Below, one piece after another: positions 26,891-34,610 of a stretch of 64,000 bases of DNA (its first letter is position 1; every line of letters starts with the position of its first letter). A program made the position numbers and the translations under genes. The notes beneath the pieces were generated by a model. The model was given only the letters and a program-made list of their open reading frames with translations, made no database searches and was not told the DNA's origin. The stretch is taken from contig NZ_CALPDH010000018.1 in NCBI RefSeq assembly GCF_943193215.1, forward strand, positions 62,001 through 126,000, given 5' to 3'. Source of the DNA: Acetatifactor aquisgranensis. GTDB lineage: Bacteria; Bacillota; Clostridia; Lachnospirales; Lachnospiraceae.

Positions 26891-27669
26891 AAAATATAAT
26901 TTCATGGAGTGGAGGAAAAGACAGTACTACAACCGTAATTCTTGCACACGAACACAATATAAAAATAGATCACATTATCTTTTGCGAAGTTATGTTTGAC
27001 AAAAAGACAACGGGAGAAATGCCGGAAAAAATGGAATTCGTGAAAAATAAGGCGAAGCCGCTTTTTGAAGAATGGGGGTATCAGGTAGATATTTTACATT
27101 ATCCAAAAACGTACATAGATATATTTTTTCAAATACGGACAAAAAGAAGTAAATGGAGCGGGAAAAGGATCGGTTTTCCTATGGCGGGAAAATGTTATAT
27201 GAACGCCGCAAAACGCGAACCTATAAAGAAATTTTATAGAGAAATAGGGGAGGAATACACGGACTATGTAGGGATAGCGGTAGACGAACCGGAACGATTA
27301 GTAAAAATGAAACAAAGGAACGCCGCGAAGGGATTAAATCAGGTTTCACTATTGGAAAAGTACGGATATACGGAAGAAATGGCAATGCAAAAATGCCGCG
27401 AATACGATCTGGTTTCCCCGGTTTATAAATACTCAAAGCGTGACGGATGTTGGTTTTGCCCTAACGCGAGGAAAGATGAACTGCGGCATTTAAGAAAATA
27501 CCATCCTGATTTATGGAATAAGTTGATCGAATTGGAAAAAGAAGAAAACCTTGCGGGGGAAATATGGAATACAAGAAACGGTATAAGTATGAGAGATAAT
27601 GAAAGATTTTTCGCGCAAGAAGAACAGCAAATGACGATTTTTGATTTTATAAAGGGGGCGGCGGAATGA
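26887..27669 (+). CDS. PAPS-reductase-like PP-loop ATP pyrophosphatase-family protein
   Basis: 260 residues. The PP-loop SWSGGKDST sits at residues 5-13, and a C-terminal Cys pair lies in GCWFCPNARKDEL. It belongs to the phosphoadenosine-phosphosulfate-reductase-like group found in many phages, which includes sulfur-transfer and DNA/tRNA-thiolation relatives; the phage substrate is unknown. The start is GTG overlapping the previous stop (GTGA). The gene is clearly more AT-rich than neighbours, suggesting recent acquisition. Confidence 0.75.
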   Translation: MKNIISWSGGKDSTTTVILAHEHNIKIDHIIFCEVMFDKKTTGEMPEKMEFVKNKAKPLFEEWGYQVDILHYPKTYIDIFFQIRTKRSKWSGKRIGFPMAGKCYMNAAKREPIKKFYREIGEEYTDYVGIAVDEPERLVKMKQRNAAKGLNQVSLLEKYGYTEEMAMQKCREYDLVSPVYKYSKRDGCWFCPNARKDELRHLRKYHPDLWNKLIELEKEENLAGEIWNTRNGISMRDNERFFAQEEQQMTIFDFIKGAAE

Positions 27670-28166
27670 ATATCGGGGAGCGTATAAAGCGATACCGGAA
27701 AGAAAAGCGGATGACACAGAAGGAAGTCGCCGATCGCGCCGGGGTTACGGCGGTATCGGTTTCAAGGTGGGAAAGCGGGACGCGGGATCCGACATTCCGG
27801 GACGTTGAAAAGATCGCGGCGGCGTTGGGCGTCACTATGGAAGAATTGACACGGGAACCAAAGCGCGGAACAGGACTTCGGAAAATTATTGACGGGAAAC
27901 TATACGACACGGAATCCGCCCCGATCCTGTTCGAGTTCAGACGGAAATATCAGGATCCGTTAAATCCGTTATTTTTCGGTAAAAATATGGTTCATGTCGA
28001 ATGGGAGGACGCACAGTATCTAAAAACAGAACGGGGCGCGTATTTGTATTATTGCCCGAAACGGAAAGACCTTCAGGTCGTGACGGAAAGAGAGGTCAAA
28101 GACACGATCCGGAAACTGGACGCCGACGCATATATACGGATATTCGGTCAGGTAGAGGAAGGATAA
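27666..28166 (+). CDS. XRE helix-turn-helix fused to a phage IDGKxYDTE-type domain
   Basis: 166 residues. Residues 1-65 are an XRE domain (MNIGERIKRYRKEKRMTQKEVADRAGVTAVSVSRWESG). From about residue 78 the pattern KIIDGKLYDTE starts a small domain otherwise often seen as a separate phage protein. The fusion suggests a regulator that senses something through its C-terminus, perhaps controlling middle or late genes. It overlaps the preceding gene by 4 bases (ATGA). Confidence 0.7.
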   Translation: MNIGERIKRYRKEKRMTQKEVADRAGVTAVSVSRWESGTRDPTFRDVEKIAAALGVTMEELTREPKRGTGLRKIIDGKLYDTESAPILFEFRRKYQDPLNPLFFGKNMVHVEWEDAQYLKTERGAYLYYCPKRKDLQVVTEREVKDTIRKLDADAYIRIFGQVEEG

Positions 28167-28180
28167 AGGAGGGAAAGCGG

Positions 28181-28393
28181 TTGAAAGTGGCAGTTATAGC
28201 AACAATTATTTTAGTCGTATTATTCGGCGGCGTGGCATATTTAGCCGCCGCAGGGACGCTGATTATATACGCGTTAGGGAATAACAAGGCAACAAAGGGA
28301 AAAAGAACTTTTTTCGGGATTTTGGGCGCGGTTATGTTTTGGAGCGCAATATATACAGTCGTCCAGATTATCAAAATCAAAAATGGAATCTAA
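28181..28393 (+). CDS. small two-helix membrane protein with TTG start
   Basis: 70 residues from TTG 28181, preceded by a strong AAAGGAGGG; no ATG occurs in the frame near that site. Two hydrophobic helices (about 3-30 and 43-65) are separated by a basic loop (NNKATKGKR). It lies in the early operon just before the DGR-variable protein gene. The role is unknown; candidates are a membrane partner of the variable protein or a superinfection factor. Confidence 0.6.
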   Translation: MKVAVIATIILVVLFGGVAYLAAAGTLIIYALGNNKATKGKRTFFGILGAVMFWSAIYTVVQIIKIKNGI

Positions 28394-28417
28394 TTTCAAG
28401 AAAGAGAGGATCAGACA

Positions 28418-29410
28418 ATGGGAAGCAGTTTAGTTGATTTATTCAGATCGGAAACGGAATTCGACGTCAAGGCGTCGGAAATGTACGGACTTATGAGGGA
28501 AGCCGCAAAAGCGGAATTTCTTCTGAACGCGGTTAAATGTGACGTACCGCACACATACGCCCGTCAGATTGCCACGGGCGAAAAAGAGGACGCGCCGTTC
28601 ATCATGGCGGGGATTGATTTATCGCCCGTGAAAGACTGGACGCCGGGGCAGCAGGACGACGTTCAGGGGATGACAACAGAACAGGAAACGAACGCGCTAA
28701 AAGAAGCAACAAAAGAACTTGCGAAATTATCGGCAGCAGGACGGGACGTCAGGTCGGGATCCGGATCCGTCGGTATTATCAGGAAGCACGAACAGCGCGT
28801 CGAATGGATCGACATTCAGGACATTATCAGGAAAGGAAACGCGCCCGTATCACTTCCGCCCGGAACAGAAATCAATTTCACATTAAAGAACGGGGATCCG
28901 GCGTCGGTCGTCGTGGTGGGCGTGGATCATTACGAAAAAGGGGACTGCGTGTTCTGGTTCCGCCGGATCGTCGGTCGGCACTGTATGAACAGGGACGACA
29001 CGAACGAAGGGCGTTTTCCTGATTCAGACATGAACGCGTATTTGAACGATGAAGTATTCGCCCTGCTGCCTGATGATTTACAGTCCGTGATCGCAGTACA
29101 TAAAACAGTCCAGAAAACGGCGGACGATGATATCGAAACGGAAGGACGCCTGTTCCTTATGTCAGTATATGAGGGACGCGGATCGAATGATTGGGCGGAA
29201 TATAACGGAATCGACAAACAGTTCCCGTTTTTCGAGGAACGCAGGAACCGTGTCGCATATGACGAGGACGGGGATCCTGTCTGGTACTGGACTGCCGATC
29301 CGTCCGCCGCGAACGCGACGTCCTTTTGCAGTTTCGACGACGGCGGCCACAGCTACCGCGTCGACGCGTCCAACGACGGCGGCGTCGCCCCGCTATTCGT
29401 CATCAAATAA
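28418..29410 (+). CDS. DGR-diversified variable protein 1 (early region, C-type-lectin-like end)
   Basis: 330 residues. Residues 1-115 are mostly helical and charged, followed by a Gly/Ser stretch. Residues about 130-330 look like a DUF6273/formylglycine-enzyme-type C-type lectin fold and end in the variable segment WYWTADPSAAN...DGGVAPLFVIK. The last 111 bases before the stop region match the DGR template except at adenines, so the binding surface is hypervariable. No signal peptide or tail motif is seen. Unlike usual DGR targets it lies among early genes, between a small membrane protein and a methyltransferase. Start context GAGAGGATCAGACAATG. Confidence 0.85.
   Translation: MGSSLVDLFRSETEFDVKASEMYGLMREAAKAEFLLNAVKCDVPHTYARQIATGEKEDAPFIMAGIDLSPVKDWTPGQQDDVQGMTTEQETNALKEATKELAKLSAAGRDVRSGSGSVGIIRKHEQRVEWIDIQDIIRKGNAPVSLPPGTEINFTLKNGDPASVVVVGVDHYEKGDCVFWFRRIVGRHCMNRDDTNEGRFPDSDMNAYLNDEVFALLPDDLQSVIAVHKTVQKTADDDIETEGRLFLMSVYEGRGSNDWAEYNGIDKQFPFFEERRNRVAYDEDGDPVWYWTADPSAANATSFCSFDDGGHSYRVDASNDGGVAPLFVIK
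29282..29392 (+). repeat. DGR variable repeat 1 (VR1)
   Basis: 111 bases aligned without gaps to the template at 51780-51890. I count 16 differences, all at positions where the template has A (changes to G, C or T); no other template base is changed. This remote copy is about 22 kb from the template. Confidence 0.95.
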
Positions 29411-29415
29411 TCAGG

Positions 29416-29441
29416 AATCGCGCCGCCCGGCAGCGGCGGCG
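29416..29441 (+). promoter_or_regulatory. GC-rich hairpin downstream of VR1
   Basis: CGCCGCC (29421-29427) pairs with GGCGGCG (29435-29441) around a 7-base loop. The 26-base block 29416-29441 is identical to 51061-51086 after VR2, and is absent after the template. Hairpins after the VR assist target recognition in characterised DGRs. Confidence 0.75.
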
Positions 29442-29455
29442 AAAGGCGGGGAAAT

Positions 29456-30151
29456 ATGTTAGACTTCGGATTTTACAATATGGACTGCAACGTCGCCCTG
29501 CCGGAGTTCCCGGACAATTATTTCGATCTGGCGGTCGTGGATCCGCCGTATGGGATAAAGGTTTTCGCAAAGGACAACGCGTCCCGGTCGAAACTGGCAA
29601 CGTCAAAAGCCTATAAGGAATACGCGGGCGGCGATCAGGTCGCCCCGGATCCTGAATATTTCGCACAACTGAAACGGATATCGAAAAATCAGATCATTTT
29701 CGGCGCGAATCATTTCATGGATAACATTGTCGCGGGGTTCGGCGGCGTGTCGTCCCCGTGTTGGATCGTATGGGACAAACAGAACGGGCAGAACGACTTC
29801 GCGGACGGGGAACTTGCTTTCACGTCATTTCAGACCGCCGTTCGGATATTCCGGTTTACATGGGCGGGTATGCGGCAGGGGAACATGAGGGAAAAGGAAA
29901 TCCGCATACATCCGACGCAAAAACCCGTCGCCCTTTATGACTGGATATTTGCAAATTATACGCAGCGCGGGCAAAAGATAATAGATACACACGTCGGATC
30001 CGCGTCGTCCCTGATAGCGGCACACAAGGCGGGACTGCAGTTCGTTGGTTTTGAACTGGATCGGGAATATTACAAAGACGCCGCCGCCCGGTATGAGCGG
30101 GAAACGGCGCAGATATCAATATTTGACTTTTTAGAACAGAAGGGAGAATGA
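29456..30151 (+). CDS. DNA adenine/cytosine-N4 methyltransferase (N-6/N-4 type)
   Basis: 231 residues. The catalytic motif DPPYG is at about residues 29-33, the target-strand segment HPTQKPVALYDWI is near residue 150, and the SAM-binding motif (DTHVGSASSLIAA) comes late, giving the beta-class order. It methylates an exocyclic amino group in DNA; the site is unknown. It follows the variable protein gene and starts after GGCGGGG. This second methyltransferase adds to the Dam-type enzyme. Confidence 0.85.
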   Translation: MLDFGFYNMDCNVALPEFPDNYFDLAVVDPPYGIKVFAKDNASRSKLATSKAYKEYAGGDQVAPDPEYFAQLKRISKNQIIFGANHFMDNIVAGFGGVSSPCWIVWDKQNGQNDFADGELAFTSFQTAVRIFRFTWAGMRQGNMREKEIRIHPTQKPVALYDWIFANYTQRGQKIIDTHVGSASSLIAAHKAGLQFVGFELDREYYKDAAARYERETAQISIFDFLEQKGE

Positions 30152-30155
30152 AAGC

Positions 30156-30431
30156 ATGGAAAAACAGGTCGTAAAACTGGAATCATTATTGACGGTCATT
30201 TCCCCGGCGCAGATCGTCCGGATCATGGACGAAACACTGACGCCGACGGGAAACTTCGTCGATCCTGACGAAATAACAGCGTTCAAGGGAACGGCGGCGA
30301 AAGCGTTTCGGGAGTATGCCGGGAAAGGCGCAACGATCAAACACATATCGCCGGAGGTAGAGCGGGAAACAGGCGCAGCGCGCGGACGTTATATAATGCA
30401 CGTCTATATATATCAGGATCCGGCGCGGTAA
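30156..30431 (+). CDS. hypothetical phage protein
   Basis: 91 residues (MEKQVVKLESLLTVISPAQIVRIMDET...), soluble alpha/beta. AGGGAGA precedes the ATG and only 4 bases separate it from the methyltransferase stop, so they are co-translated. No family is recognised. Confidence 0.55.
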   Translation: MEKQVVKLESLLTVISPAQIVRIMDETLTPTGNFVDPDEITAFKGTAAKAFREYAGKGATIKHISPEVERETGAARGRYIMHVYIYQDPAR

Positions 30432-30455
30432 GCGAAAAGAGAGGATCAAACCATA

Positions 30456-30782
30456 ATGAGATTATCGGAACAGTTAAAAGTCATAGCGACGACGGACAGG
30501 ATCCGGATCATTCAAGGGGAACACGGGAACCGGGAACCACAATTTGATCCAAACGTCAAAATTCTATATTGCGGGTATATGGGATCGTTGGAATATGCGG
30601 AAAACAAAACGGAATTTCTGGCGCGGGATCCGGAAGTCGCCCGAATGGTCGCACATATGGAAGTCCGTCACAAGGAATTCAGGGAACGCGGGTTATTCCC
30701 GCCGTATGAGCCGGAGATCACGCGGATGTATGAATTTAAGGATCTGACGGTTTTCCTATACTATGACATTTATATTCAGTAA
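30456..30782 (+). CDS. hypothetical phage protein
   Basis: 108 residues (MRLSEQLKVIATTDRIRIIQG...), alpha/beta, with repeated beta-strand-like stretches (VKILYCGYMGS, LTVFLYYDIYI). The start lies in the recurrent GAGGATCAAACCATAATG context. No family is recognised. Confidence 0.55.
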   Translation: MRLSEQLKVIATTDRIRIIQGEHGNREPQFDPNVKILYCGYMGSLEYAENKTEFLARDPEVARMVAHMEVRHKEFRERGLFPPYEPEITRMYEFKDLTVFLYYDIYIQ

Positions 30783-30798
30783 CGGGAAAGACGGAACG

Positions 30799-31152
30799 AT
30801 GAAACAGGAACCGACAGCCGCAACAATGGCAGGGATTTATAAATTATTGGATATGGAACTGTCAGACGTAAACGCGGATATTATACGGGTTCAGGAGAAC
30901 GCAGCGGCGGAAATGATATCAGAAACGGCGGACGGGATTCTGGACGAATTAAAAAGGGTATTTATAAAAATGCAGGACGTCTGGATATACGGCGACGGTT
31001 CCGATCAGGATCCGGAAACGATACACGCCTGTATGACTGAAATATACAGAGCGGGGATCCAGATCGCCGGAATGTCGGTCAGACTGGCAGCAATCACAAG
31101 ACACGGGATTATCCAGTCGGAACCACTGAAAAGAATAGACGGCGGATATTAA
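30799..31152 (+). CDS. hypothetical helical phage protein
   Basis: 117 residues from ATG 30799 (MKQEPTAATMAGIYKLLDMELSD...), nearly all helical and acidic. An in-frame ATG at 30763 would overlap the previous gene and has no better site; the choice is uncertain. No family is recognised. Confidence 0.5.
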   Translation: MKQEPTAATMAGIYKLLDMELSDVNADIIRVQENAAAEMISETADGILDELKRVFIKMQDVWIYGDGSDQDPETIHACMTEIYRAGIQIAGMSVRLAAITRHGIIQSEPLKRIDGGY

Positions 31153-31164
31153 GAGGGCGCGGAC

Positions 31165-31347
31165 ATGGAAAAACAGGTTGAAAATTTAAGGGCGGAACTT
31201 CTGGAAATAGGGATCAGGACAGATCAGGATCTGCGGGACGCAATCAGGAACCTTCCGCCGCTGAAATTACATATTATGACGGGCGTTATCAGGAAGCAGA
31301 AAGGGGCGGGAAATGGATCTGAAAGGGAATGTAATATATGCGGTTGA
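31165..31347 (+). CDS. small phage protein
   Basis: 60 residues (MEKQVENLRAELLEIGIRTDQDLRDAIRNLPPLKL...), helical. GAGGGCG precedes the ATG. Its end overlaps the next gene by 35 bases. Its first residues (MEKQV) match the protein starting at 30156, possibly a shared small N-terminal cap. No family is recognised. Confidence 0.5.
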   Translation: MEKQVENLRAELLEIGIRTDQDLRDAIRNLPPLKLHIMTGVIRKQKGAGNGSERECNICG

Positions 31348-31681
31348 TTTTGACGGGACATTATCATTCGGGAGGTTTCCCGGCGTCGGGGATCCGAACG
31401 ATAATCTGTTCCGGTTCCTGAAAGCAGAAAAGGAGCGCGGGGCGCGCCTGATCCTGAATACTTGCAGGACAGGGGACGATCTGGCGGTCGCGGTGGAGTA
31501 TTGCCGGGATCACGGACTGGAATTTGAATTCGTAAACGAGAATTTACCGGAACTGATCGAACTGTACGGCGGCGACACGCGCAAGATAAACGCGGATTTT
31601 TACATAGACGACAAAGCCGTGAACCCGATCGCCGGACATTTTACCGTCGTTCCGGCGGGGTTCAATTTCAAAAAGGAATAA
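31313..31681 (+). CDS. HAD-fold phosphatase-like phage protein
   Basis: 122 residues. Motif I AVDFDGTL has both catalytic aspartates, LNTCRTG gives the motif II position, and FYIDDKAV gives motif IV. It has no cap domain. Such small phage HAD proteins resemble the phosphatase half of polynucleotide kinases and may repair DNA ends or act on nucleotides. It overlaps the preceding gene by 35 bases and is followed by a long inverted repeat. Confidence 0.75.
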   Translation: MDLKGNVIYAVDFDGTLSFGRFPGVGDPNDNLFRFLKAEKERGARLILNTCRTGDDLAVAVEYCRDHGLEFEFVNENLPELIELYGGDTRKINADFYIDDKAVNPIAGHFTVVPAGFNFKKE

Positions 31682-31685
31682 AAAA

Positions 31686-31725
31686 GGATCCCGGCGAAAG
31701 GCGAGGAGCCGTAACGCCGGGATCC
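31686..31725. repeat. 11-bp perfect inverted repeat in an intergenic gap
   Basis: GGATCCCGGCG (31686-31696) and CGCCGGGATCC (31715-31725) are separated by 18 bases. No T run follows, so it is a weak terminator candidate, and it may be an RNA structure or protein site. ATCAAACCAT follows at 31731 but is not joined to a start. Confidence 0.6.
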
Positions 31726-31766
31726 GAAGAATCAAACCATATTTATTATACCAAAGGGCGGGGAAT

Positions 31767-32471
31767 ATGTCAAAACGGAGAATCAGGGACAGAAAGAAAA
31801 GAATCAGGAGAATAAAGAGGATCCGGCGCGGGATCTTATCAGGAACGGCGGTCGTATCGGTTGCGGCGGTCGTGATTATCGCATATCAGGCAGTCACGAC
31901 GGAACCGGATAAAACGCCGGAGCCGATCGCGGTCATCCAGACGGAGCCGATCGCGCCGGAAATACATATTGAAACAGGAAAAGCAGAGGAAACGCCGCGC
32001 ACATATCAGGACGTCGATTTTGTCCCGCTGCCTGTCCCGATGACGGACGCAGATCAGGAAATTGTTTTCGGTATCTGTCAGGAATACGGCGTCGCGTTCC
32101 CGCTTGTCATGGCAATTATAGAACACGAATCACATTTTGACAGGACGGCGCGTTCACAGACCGGGGATTCCGGGTATATGCAGATAAACGACTGCAACGC
32201 GGAACGCCTGTCTGATTTAGGGTTTTCGGATCTGTATGATCTGGAACAGAACGTCGGCGCGGGCGTTTATATCCTGAAAGAATTGTTTTCAAGGTATGAG
32301 GGCGACGCGACATTCGTTCTTATGGCATATAACGCGGGGGAAAAAGGCGCGCGGGACATGAGGGAATCAGGAATCTATGAAACGGAATACACGGTCGAAA
32401 TTTTGGAGCGGGCGGAAGCCTTTTCTTCATATATAGATAACGCCGCAATAAGAAGAACGCGTGTTCGATAG
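31767..32471 (+). CDS. membrane-anchored lytic transglycosylase (SLT fold)
   Basis: 234 residues: a very basic N-terminus (KRRIRDRKKRIRR), one membrane helix (about 24-42), a Pro/Glu-rich spacer, and an SLT domain with the catalytic Glu in AIIEHESHFD, then SGYMQIN and LMAYNAGEKGA. It would cleave peptidoglycan outside the membrane. It lies in the early region rather than in the lysis or tail modules, which is unusual for siphoviruses and more like a conjugative-element arrangement. GGGCGGGG precedes the ATG. Confidence 0.8.
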   Translation: MSKRRIRDRKKRIRRIKRIRRGILSGTAVVSVAAVVIIAYQAVTTEPDKTPEPIAVIQTEPIAPEIHIETGKAEETPRTYQDVDFVPLPVPMTDADQEIVFGICQEYGVAFPLVMAIIEHESHFDRTARSQTGDSGYMQINDCNAERLSDLGFSDLYDLEQNVGAGVYILKELFSRYEGDATFVLMAYNAGEKGARDMRESGIYETEYTVEILERAEAFSSYIDNAAIRRTRVR

Positions 32472-32561
32472 AATGGCAGAGGGGCAGGGCGGCTTCCCGT
32501 CCTTGTAATGGGTATTAAGATATCAACCATTTTATATAGAACGCATATCAGGGGGCGGATT

Positions 32562-33491
32562 ATGGGATCGAGAAAAAAATATATAGATGATTATGATTTT
32601 GAGGAATCATATAAAAAATCATTGGAGGATATGGAGCAGGAACAGATCGATCGTTACCTGAAAGAGAACAGGGCGGGGATCGCATATCAGACAAAGACGA
32701 CAAAAGCGGGGGAACAACTGGAAGCGGATATATACCCGGTATTCGGCAGCAGGAAAGACGCGCCCCGGACAAAGAGGGGGAAAGAGAGCCGCCCGGCACA
32801 AAAGAACCTGAACAGCAAAAGGGCAAAGCGGTATCTGAATAATTTAGTTAGTGCAAATTTCGGGGAAGGGGATCTATGGTGTACGTTCACATATGACGAC
32901 GCACACCTTCCGGCGGATCAGGATGAAGCGAATCGGATATTCGGGAATTTCATCAGGAGGATAAACAGGCGGAGGAAAAAGGCGGGAATGGATAATGTGA
33001 AATACATATGTGTGACGGAGTATCAGGAGGAGGAAGGGAAAAAGACGCGTTGTCATCATCACGTCATTATGTCCGGGGATGTGAACCGGGACGAATTAGA
33101 AAAGATATGGGGGCAGGGAAAGAGGAACCAGACGCGCCGGATCGATCCGGATCCTGATACACATATCGCAGGGATCGTGAATTATATCAGCAAGGATCCA
33201 AAAGGGCGGAAGCGATGGAGGGCGTCAAAGAACCTAAAAAAGCCGATAGTGACGAAATCCGTCTGTCGGTTCGGGAAAAGGACAGCGGAGCGCATGGCGA
33301 CAGACCGGGCATATCTGGAAAGCAGGATCAAAAAATCATATCCCGGTTATAAATTCATAGACGCGGAAGTCAGGGTAAACGATATCAACGGCGGATTCTA
33401 CATATACGCCCGAATGGTTCGGGATCGAAGGAGCCGACGAGGATATAAAGCAAATTCAGGAAAAGAAAAAAGGAGGATCAAACAATGCTAA
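32562..33491 (+). CDS. HUH-type rolling-circle replication initiator
   Basis: 309 residues. Three Rep motifs appear in order: LWCTFTYDD (motif 1), the HUH metal motif RCHHHVIMSG (motif 2, about residues 167-176), and GIVNYISKD with the presumed nicking Tyr (motif 3, about residue 210). Flanks are very basic. The layout resembles replication proteins of microviruses and rolling-circle plasmids. No helicase, primase or polymerase gene is seen in the prophage. ATG 32562 follows GGGGGCGG. The dso nick site was not identified. Confidence 0.8.
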   Translation: MGSRKKYIDDYDFEESYKKSLEDMEQEQIDRYLKENRAGIAYQTKTTKAGEQLEADIYPVFGSRKDAPRTKRGKESRPAQKNLNSKRAKRYLNNLVSANFGEGDLWCTFTYDDAHLPADQDEANRIFGNFIRRINRRRKKAGMDNVKYICVTEYQEEEGKKTRCHHHVIMSGDVNRDELEKIWGQGKRNQTRRIDPDPDTHIAGIVNYISKDPKGRKRWRASKNLKKPIVTKSVCRFGKRTAERMATDRAYLESRIKKSYPGYKFIDAEVRVNDINGGFYIYARMVRDRRSRRGYKANSGKEKRRIKQC

Positions 33492-34243
33492 CTATCACAA
33501 CAAACAAGACGGAGATCAAAGGGATCGCCGATCGGAGTATCAGGGAACGGACGCTTCCGATCACGGACTTCTGGACGAAGCGGATCATCAATCTGTTAGG
33601 CGCGCCGGATTCTGACAAGAAAGAAATCATGCACAATCTGACAGAGGGCAGGGCGGGGACGACAGACGCGGAACGGGAAGTCACATTCACGGCGGGCGGC
33701 GTGGCGGCGGTTCGGGTAAAGGTCACAATCAGGATCGGGCAGCAGTCAGGCTTCGATTGTTTCATCCTGACGATCCGGGACGTTATGGAAATCCGGGGCG
33801 GGGAAAACTTAGAACCGGAACCGGAACAGGAGAGGGAACCGGAAGTCGTCGGTATGCCAAACGCGCCCGCCGTCCGGGTAATAACAAAACAGATCGGATT
33901 CTGTAAGTATTGCGGACAGTCGCGGATCATTGAAGCACCGGAAGGATTTTCCGCCGCCGACTTGAACGAACAGGCTTCGGACGAGTGCGACTGCGACGAA
34001 GCGCGGCGTCAGAGGGAACGCCGGGCGAAAATGGAAGCGGCGGGGATGTGGGCGCAGAATATGTTCAGCAAAGAGAACGGACAGCTTCAGACCGTGTTAT
34101 GTGCGATCCGTTCCACGTTCGAGGGTTCGATCGATTACGTCACAATCAAGATCGGCAAGAAAACGCACAAGATAGACACGGATTCCGACGGGATGATCCG
34201 GATCCGTTCCACGTTCAGGGACAGCAACGAAGAAACATTTTGA
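33485..34243 (+). CDS. hypothetical phage protein with zinc-ribbon-like cysteines
   Basis: 252 residues, with FCKYCGQSR and later ECDCDE giving four Cys in a plausible ribbon around residues 140-170, after an acidic EPEPEQEREPE linker. The N-terminal 100 residues are alpha/beta. Start context is AGGAGGATCAAACAATG, overlapping the HUH gene by 7 bases. It may support replication or late transcription; no family is recognised. Confidence 0.6.
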   Translation: MLTITTNKTEIKGIADRSIRERTLPITDFWTKRIINLLGAPDSDKKEIMHNLTEGRAGTTDAEREVTFTAGGVAAVRVKVTIRIGQQSGFDCFILTIRDVMEIRGGENLEPEPEQEREPEVVGMPNAPAVRVITKQIGFCKYCGQSRIIEAPEGFSAADLNEQASDECDCDEARRQRERRAKMEAAGMWAQNMFSKENGQLQTVLCAIRSTFEGSIDYVTIKIGKKTHKIDTDSDGMIRIRSTFRDSNEETF

Positions 34244-34264
34244 CGGAGAGGGGGCGGCGGAATC

Positions 34265-34609
34265 GTGAAGCGTTATTTTCTGGATTACAACGAAAGACAG
34301 ATTGTTCACGCGGCGGTCAGAATGGATTCACGCGCGGGGATGACGTCGCCCTTTTCAAAGCGGGCAGCGGAAGCAATCAGGAAAGCGAAGGACGATATGG
34401 ACGTCGGGGAAATAGATCCGGGCGTCCGTGGCGTCATCATCGAAAAGATATATCAGTCTATCGCATATAGTCAGCCGTGGGAACACATGGGGGAAACATA
34501 TTGTTATCGCGGGCAGTTCTACCAGTACCGGAAACAATTCTGCTATCTGATAGCGGATTATATGGGATTGATAGACGCAAGGCGGCAGCAGAGGAAAGGG
34601 GGCGGATAG
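34265..34609 (+). CDS. hypothetical protein upstream of packaging genes
   Basis: 114 residues from GTG 34265 (MKRYFLDYNERQIVHAAVRMDSRAG...), helical and basic. GAGGGGGCGG lies upstream. In many related phages this position holds a late-gene activator, but no sigma-like helix-turn-helix is evident here. The next gene starts immediately after its stop. Confidence 0.55.
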   Translation: MKRYFLDYNERQIVHAAVRMDSRAGMTSPFSKRAAEAIRKAKDDMDVGEIDPGVRGVIIEKIYQSIAYSQPWEHMGETYCYRGQFYQYRKQFCYLIADYMGLIDARRQQRKGGG

Positions 34610-34610
34610 A

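Noticed and set aside
31686..31725. Long inverted repeat considered as a rho-independent terminator or origin nick site
   Set aside because: It lacks a following T run, and no Rep nick consensus could be confirmed by eye, so it is listed only as a repeat.
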